Assembly: GCA_947455385.1 (NCBI GenBank)
Contig: CANGNR010000051.1
Span: 1 to 8,229, forward strand
Source of the DNA: Microbacteriaceae bacterium
GTDB taxonomy: Bacteria; Actinomycetota; Actinomycetes; Actinomycetales; Microbacteriaceae
Length of the DNA stretch: 8,229 bases
Reading direction: 5' to 3'
Shown here one piece after another: positions 6,854 to 8,229 of this stretch. Under the pieces are notes generated by a model. It was not told the origin of the DNA, made no database searches, and was given only the letters and a program-made list of their open reading frames with translations. Within the stretch, counting starts at the first letter, position 1. Each line of letters begins with the position of its first letter. The translations under genes were made by a program, and so were the position numbers.

Positions 6854-6866
6854 GCAAGCGTTTGCT
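6853..6866. promoter_or_regulatory. LacI-family-type operator in the divergent malE/alpha-glucosidase region
   Basis: AGCAAGCGTTTGCT is a 14-bp dyad with a central CG and only one mismatched pair. It differs at one position from the core of the malF-upstream palindrome at 5361-5374. It overlaps the likely -35 of the alpha-glucosidase gene and lies upstream of any malE promoter, so one bound repressor could control both directions. Confidence 0.7.
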
Positions 6867-6888
6867 GAATTCCACTCGCGAGTAAGTT
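6861..6888 (+). promoter_or_regulatory. Candidate alpha-glucosidase promoter
   Basis: TTTGCT (6861-6866, inside the operator) and TAAGTT (6883-6888, a TANNNT -10) are separated by 16 bases. Transcription would begin seven or eight bases later, at or next to the ATG at 6896. A 10-bp palindrome, ACTCGCGAGT (6874-6883), lies between the boxes. Confidence 0.38.
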
Positions 6889-6895
6889 GTATTCC

Positions 6896-8229
6896 ATGGC
6901 TAAAACCGACATCCTCTATGCGACCCCCGACAACGCCGAATGGTGGCGTTCATCCGTGATCTATCAGATCTACCCTCGATCGTTCGCCGACGGCGACGGC
7001 GACGGCATGGGCGACCTCAAGGGCATCACCGCGAGGCTCGATAGCCTGGCCGAGCTTGGCATCGACGCGATCTGGCTTTCGCCATTCTTCAAGTCGCCGC
7101 AGAAAGACGCGGGCTATGACGTCTCTGACTATAAAGATGTCGATCCGCTGTTTGGAACGCTCGCCGACTTCGACAATCTGGTGGCCGAGGCCAAGGCCCA
7201 CGGCATCAAGATCATCGTCGACCTCGTGCCGAACCACTCTTCAGACCAGCACGAGCTATTTCAGAAGGCGCTCAAGGCAGCCCCCGGTTCGCCTGAGCGC
7301 GACATGTACATCTTTAGAAACGGCAAGGGATGGCGCGGTCGTAAGGCCCCGAACAACTGGCCATCGGTATTCGGTGGCAGCACCTGGACCCGCATCCGTG
7401 AAGCAAACGGCAAGCTCGGCCAGTGGTACCTGCACATCTTTGACTCGTCGCAGCCCGACTTTAACTGGCAGAACCCAGCGGTTCGCGACGAGTTCGACAC
7501 CGTGCTGCGCTTCTGGCTCGACCGAGGTGCCGCCGGCTTCAGAATCGACGTTGCGCACGGCATGATCAAGCGCGACGGCCTGCCCGACACCAAGCAGTTC
7601 TCGACCGAGATGGGCGGAGTAAAGCCCGAGGGCGACATGACCATCGCCGAGCTCGAGGTTGCCAACCCATACTGGGGTCAGCCCGGAGTGCACGAGATCA
7701 ATCGCCGCTGGCGCAAGATTCTCGACGAGTATGACGACCGCGTGATGTGTGCCGAGGCGTGGATTCCGCCGGTCGAGCGCATGGCCCGCTGGGTTCGCCC
7801 AGACGAGTACCACCAGACCTTCAACTTTGGCTACATGTTTGCCGCCTGGACCAAAGAGGGCCAGGTTGCCTCGATCGAGGAGTCGCTCAAGTCGTTTGGC
7901 TCGGTAGGTGCGCCGAGCACCTGGGTGCTCTCGAACCACGACACCATTCGCCACGTCTCGCGCCTGGGCTATGTTGGCGGCAATCTGCCACCGCAGGGCG
8001 ACGGCATCGGCCCAGACTCGAACAAGCCGGATGAAGCTGTTGGCCTGCGAAAGGGCCGCGCTGCATCCTCGTTCATGATGGGTCTGCCAGGCGGGGTCTA
8101 TATGTATCAGGGCGAGGAGCTCGGACTGCCAGAGCACACTTCGCTCGAGGGCAAGTACCGCCAAGACCCCACCTACTTCAGAACCAAGGGCAAGCGAGTT
8201 GGCCGCGACGGCTGCCGCGTGCCGCTGCC
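6896..8229 (+). CDS. Alpha-glucosidase, GH13 (3' truncated)
   Basis: An open frame from ATG 6896 to the window edge, 444 complete codons with no stop; family members are usually about 540-560 residues, so roughly 100 residues are missing. It starts the barrel at WWRSSVIYQIYPRSF (16-30) and has a calcium-type loop DGDGDGMGD (32-40). Conserved GH13 regions are visible: region I DLVPNH (109-114), region V QPDFNW (186-191), region II GFRIDVAH (214-221) with nucleophile D218, region III CAEAW with acid/base E287, and region IV SNHD with D349. QPDFN is the signature of the oligo-1,6-glucosidase/alpha-glucosidase group, and the whole resembles actinobacterial alpha-glucosidases (GH13_30-like). It has no signal peptide and should release glucose from imported maltose and maltodextrins in the cytoplasm. 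Alpha-1,4 preference is likely, but alpha-1,6 activity cannot be excluded. No clear Shine-Dalgarno precedes the ATG. Confidence 0.9.
   Translation, partial: MAKTDILYATPDNAEWWRSSVIYQIYPRSFADGDGDGMGDLKGITARLDSLAELGIDAIWLSPFFKSPQKDAGYDVSDYKDVDPLFGTLADFDNLVAEAKAHGIKIIVDLVPNHSSDQHELFQKALKAAPGSPERDMYIFRNGKGWRGRKAPNNWPSVFGGSTWTRIREANGKLGQWYLHIFDSSQPDFNWQNPAVRDEFDTVLRFWLDRGAAGFRIDVAHGMIKRDGLPDTKQFSTEMGGVKPEGDMTIAELEVANPYWGQPGVHEINRRWRKILDEYDDRVMCAEAWIPPVERMARWVRPDEYHQTFNFGYMFAAWTKEGQVASIEESLKSFGSVGAPSTWVLSNHDTIRHVSRLGYVGGNLPPQGDGIGPDSNKPDEAVGLRKGRAASSFMMGLPGGVYMYQGEELGLPEHTSLEGKYRQDPTYFRTKGKRVGRDGCRVPL

Noticed and set aside
7256..8164. Long minus-strand open frame opposite the alpha-glucosidase (302 codons)
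   Set aside because: It lies wholly inside the alpha-glucosidase coding region, whose catalytic motifs are intact; the antisense product resembles no family and has no ribosome binding site.

Overview
The window looks like an actinobacterial chromosome segment, most likely from a Microbacteriaceae-type lineage. The evidence is its moderately high GC, GC-biased third codon positions, an elongator tRNA-Met and tRNA-Thr(GGT) pair typical of Actinobacteria, and a maltose/maltodextrin locus organised as in that phylum. The genus is an inference; no rRNA or marker gene is present.

Layout from left to right. Bases 1-370 (+) hold the 3' end of a cupin-domain protein, probably the C-terminal half of an XRE-family regulator. 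A strong, apparently bidirectional terminator (431-461) separates it from two convergent tRNA genes on the minus strand, tRNA-Met(CAT) and tRNA-Thr(GGT), which have a plausible promoter of their own at 663-692. From 746 to 6696, minus strand, lies a maltose-type operon read malE (binding protein), malF, malG (permeases), then a cytoplasmic GH13 neopullulanase/cyclomaltodextrinase-like enzyme. At 6896, on the plus strand and divergent from malE, starts a second GH13 enzyme, an alpha-glucosidase, which runs off the right edge. It is open to the end of the window with 444 complete codons visible.

How the parts work together (inference from families and order): MalE captures maltodextrins outside the cell, MalF/MalG import them using an ATPase encoded elsewhere, the cytoplasmic neopullulanase-like enzyme opens or shortens oligomers, and the alpha-glucosidase releases glucose. 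Two nearly identical dyads, AGCAAGCGCTTGCT in the malE-malF gap and AGCAAGCGTTTGCT in the malE/alpha-glucosidase divergent gap, look like operators of one LacI-family regulator not in this window. A strong terminator follows malE directly, which would let malE be made in excess over malFG.

The most noteworthy points are (1) the transporter resembles the enterobacterial MalEFG type: MalF has a roughly 210-residue extracytoplasmic loop like the E. coli P2 loop, and MalE has a signal peptidase I leader with no lipobox cysteine although the host is probably monoderm; (2) the paired operators; (3) a possibly leaderless alpha-glucosidase mRNA. I see no phage, transposon, CRISPR or defence system, and nothing that amounts to a wholly new system.
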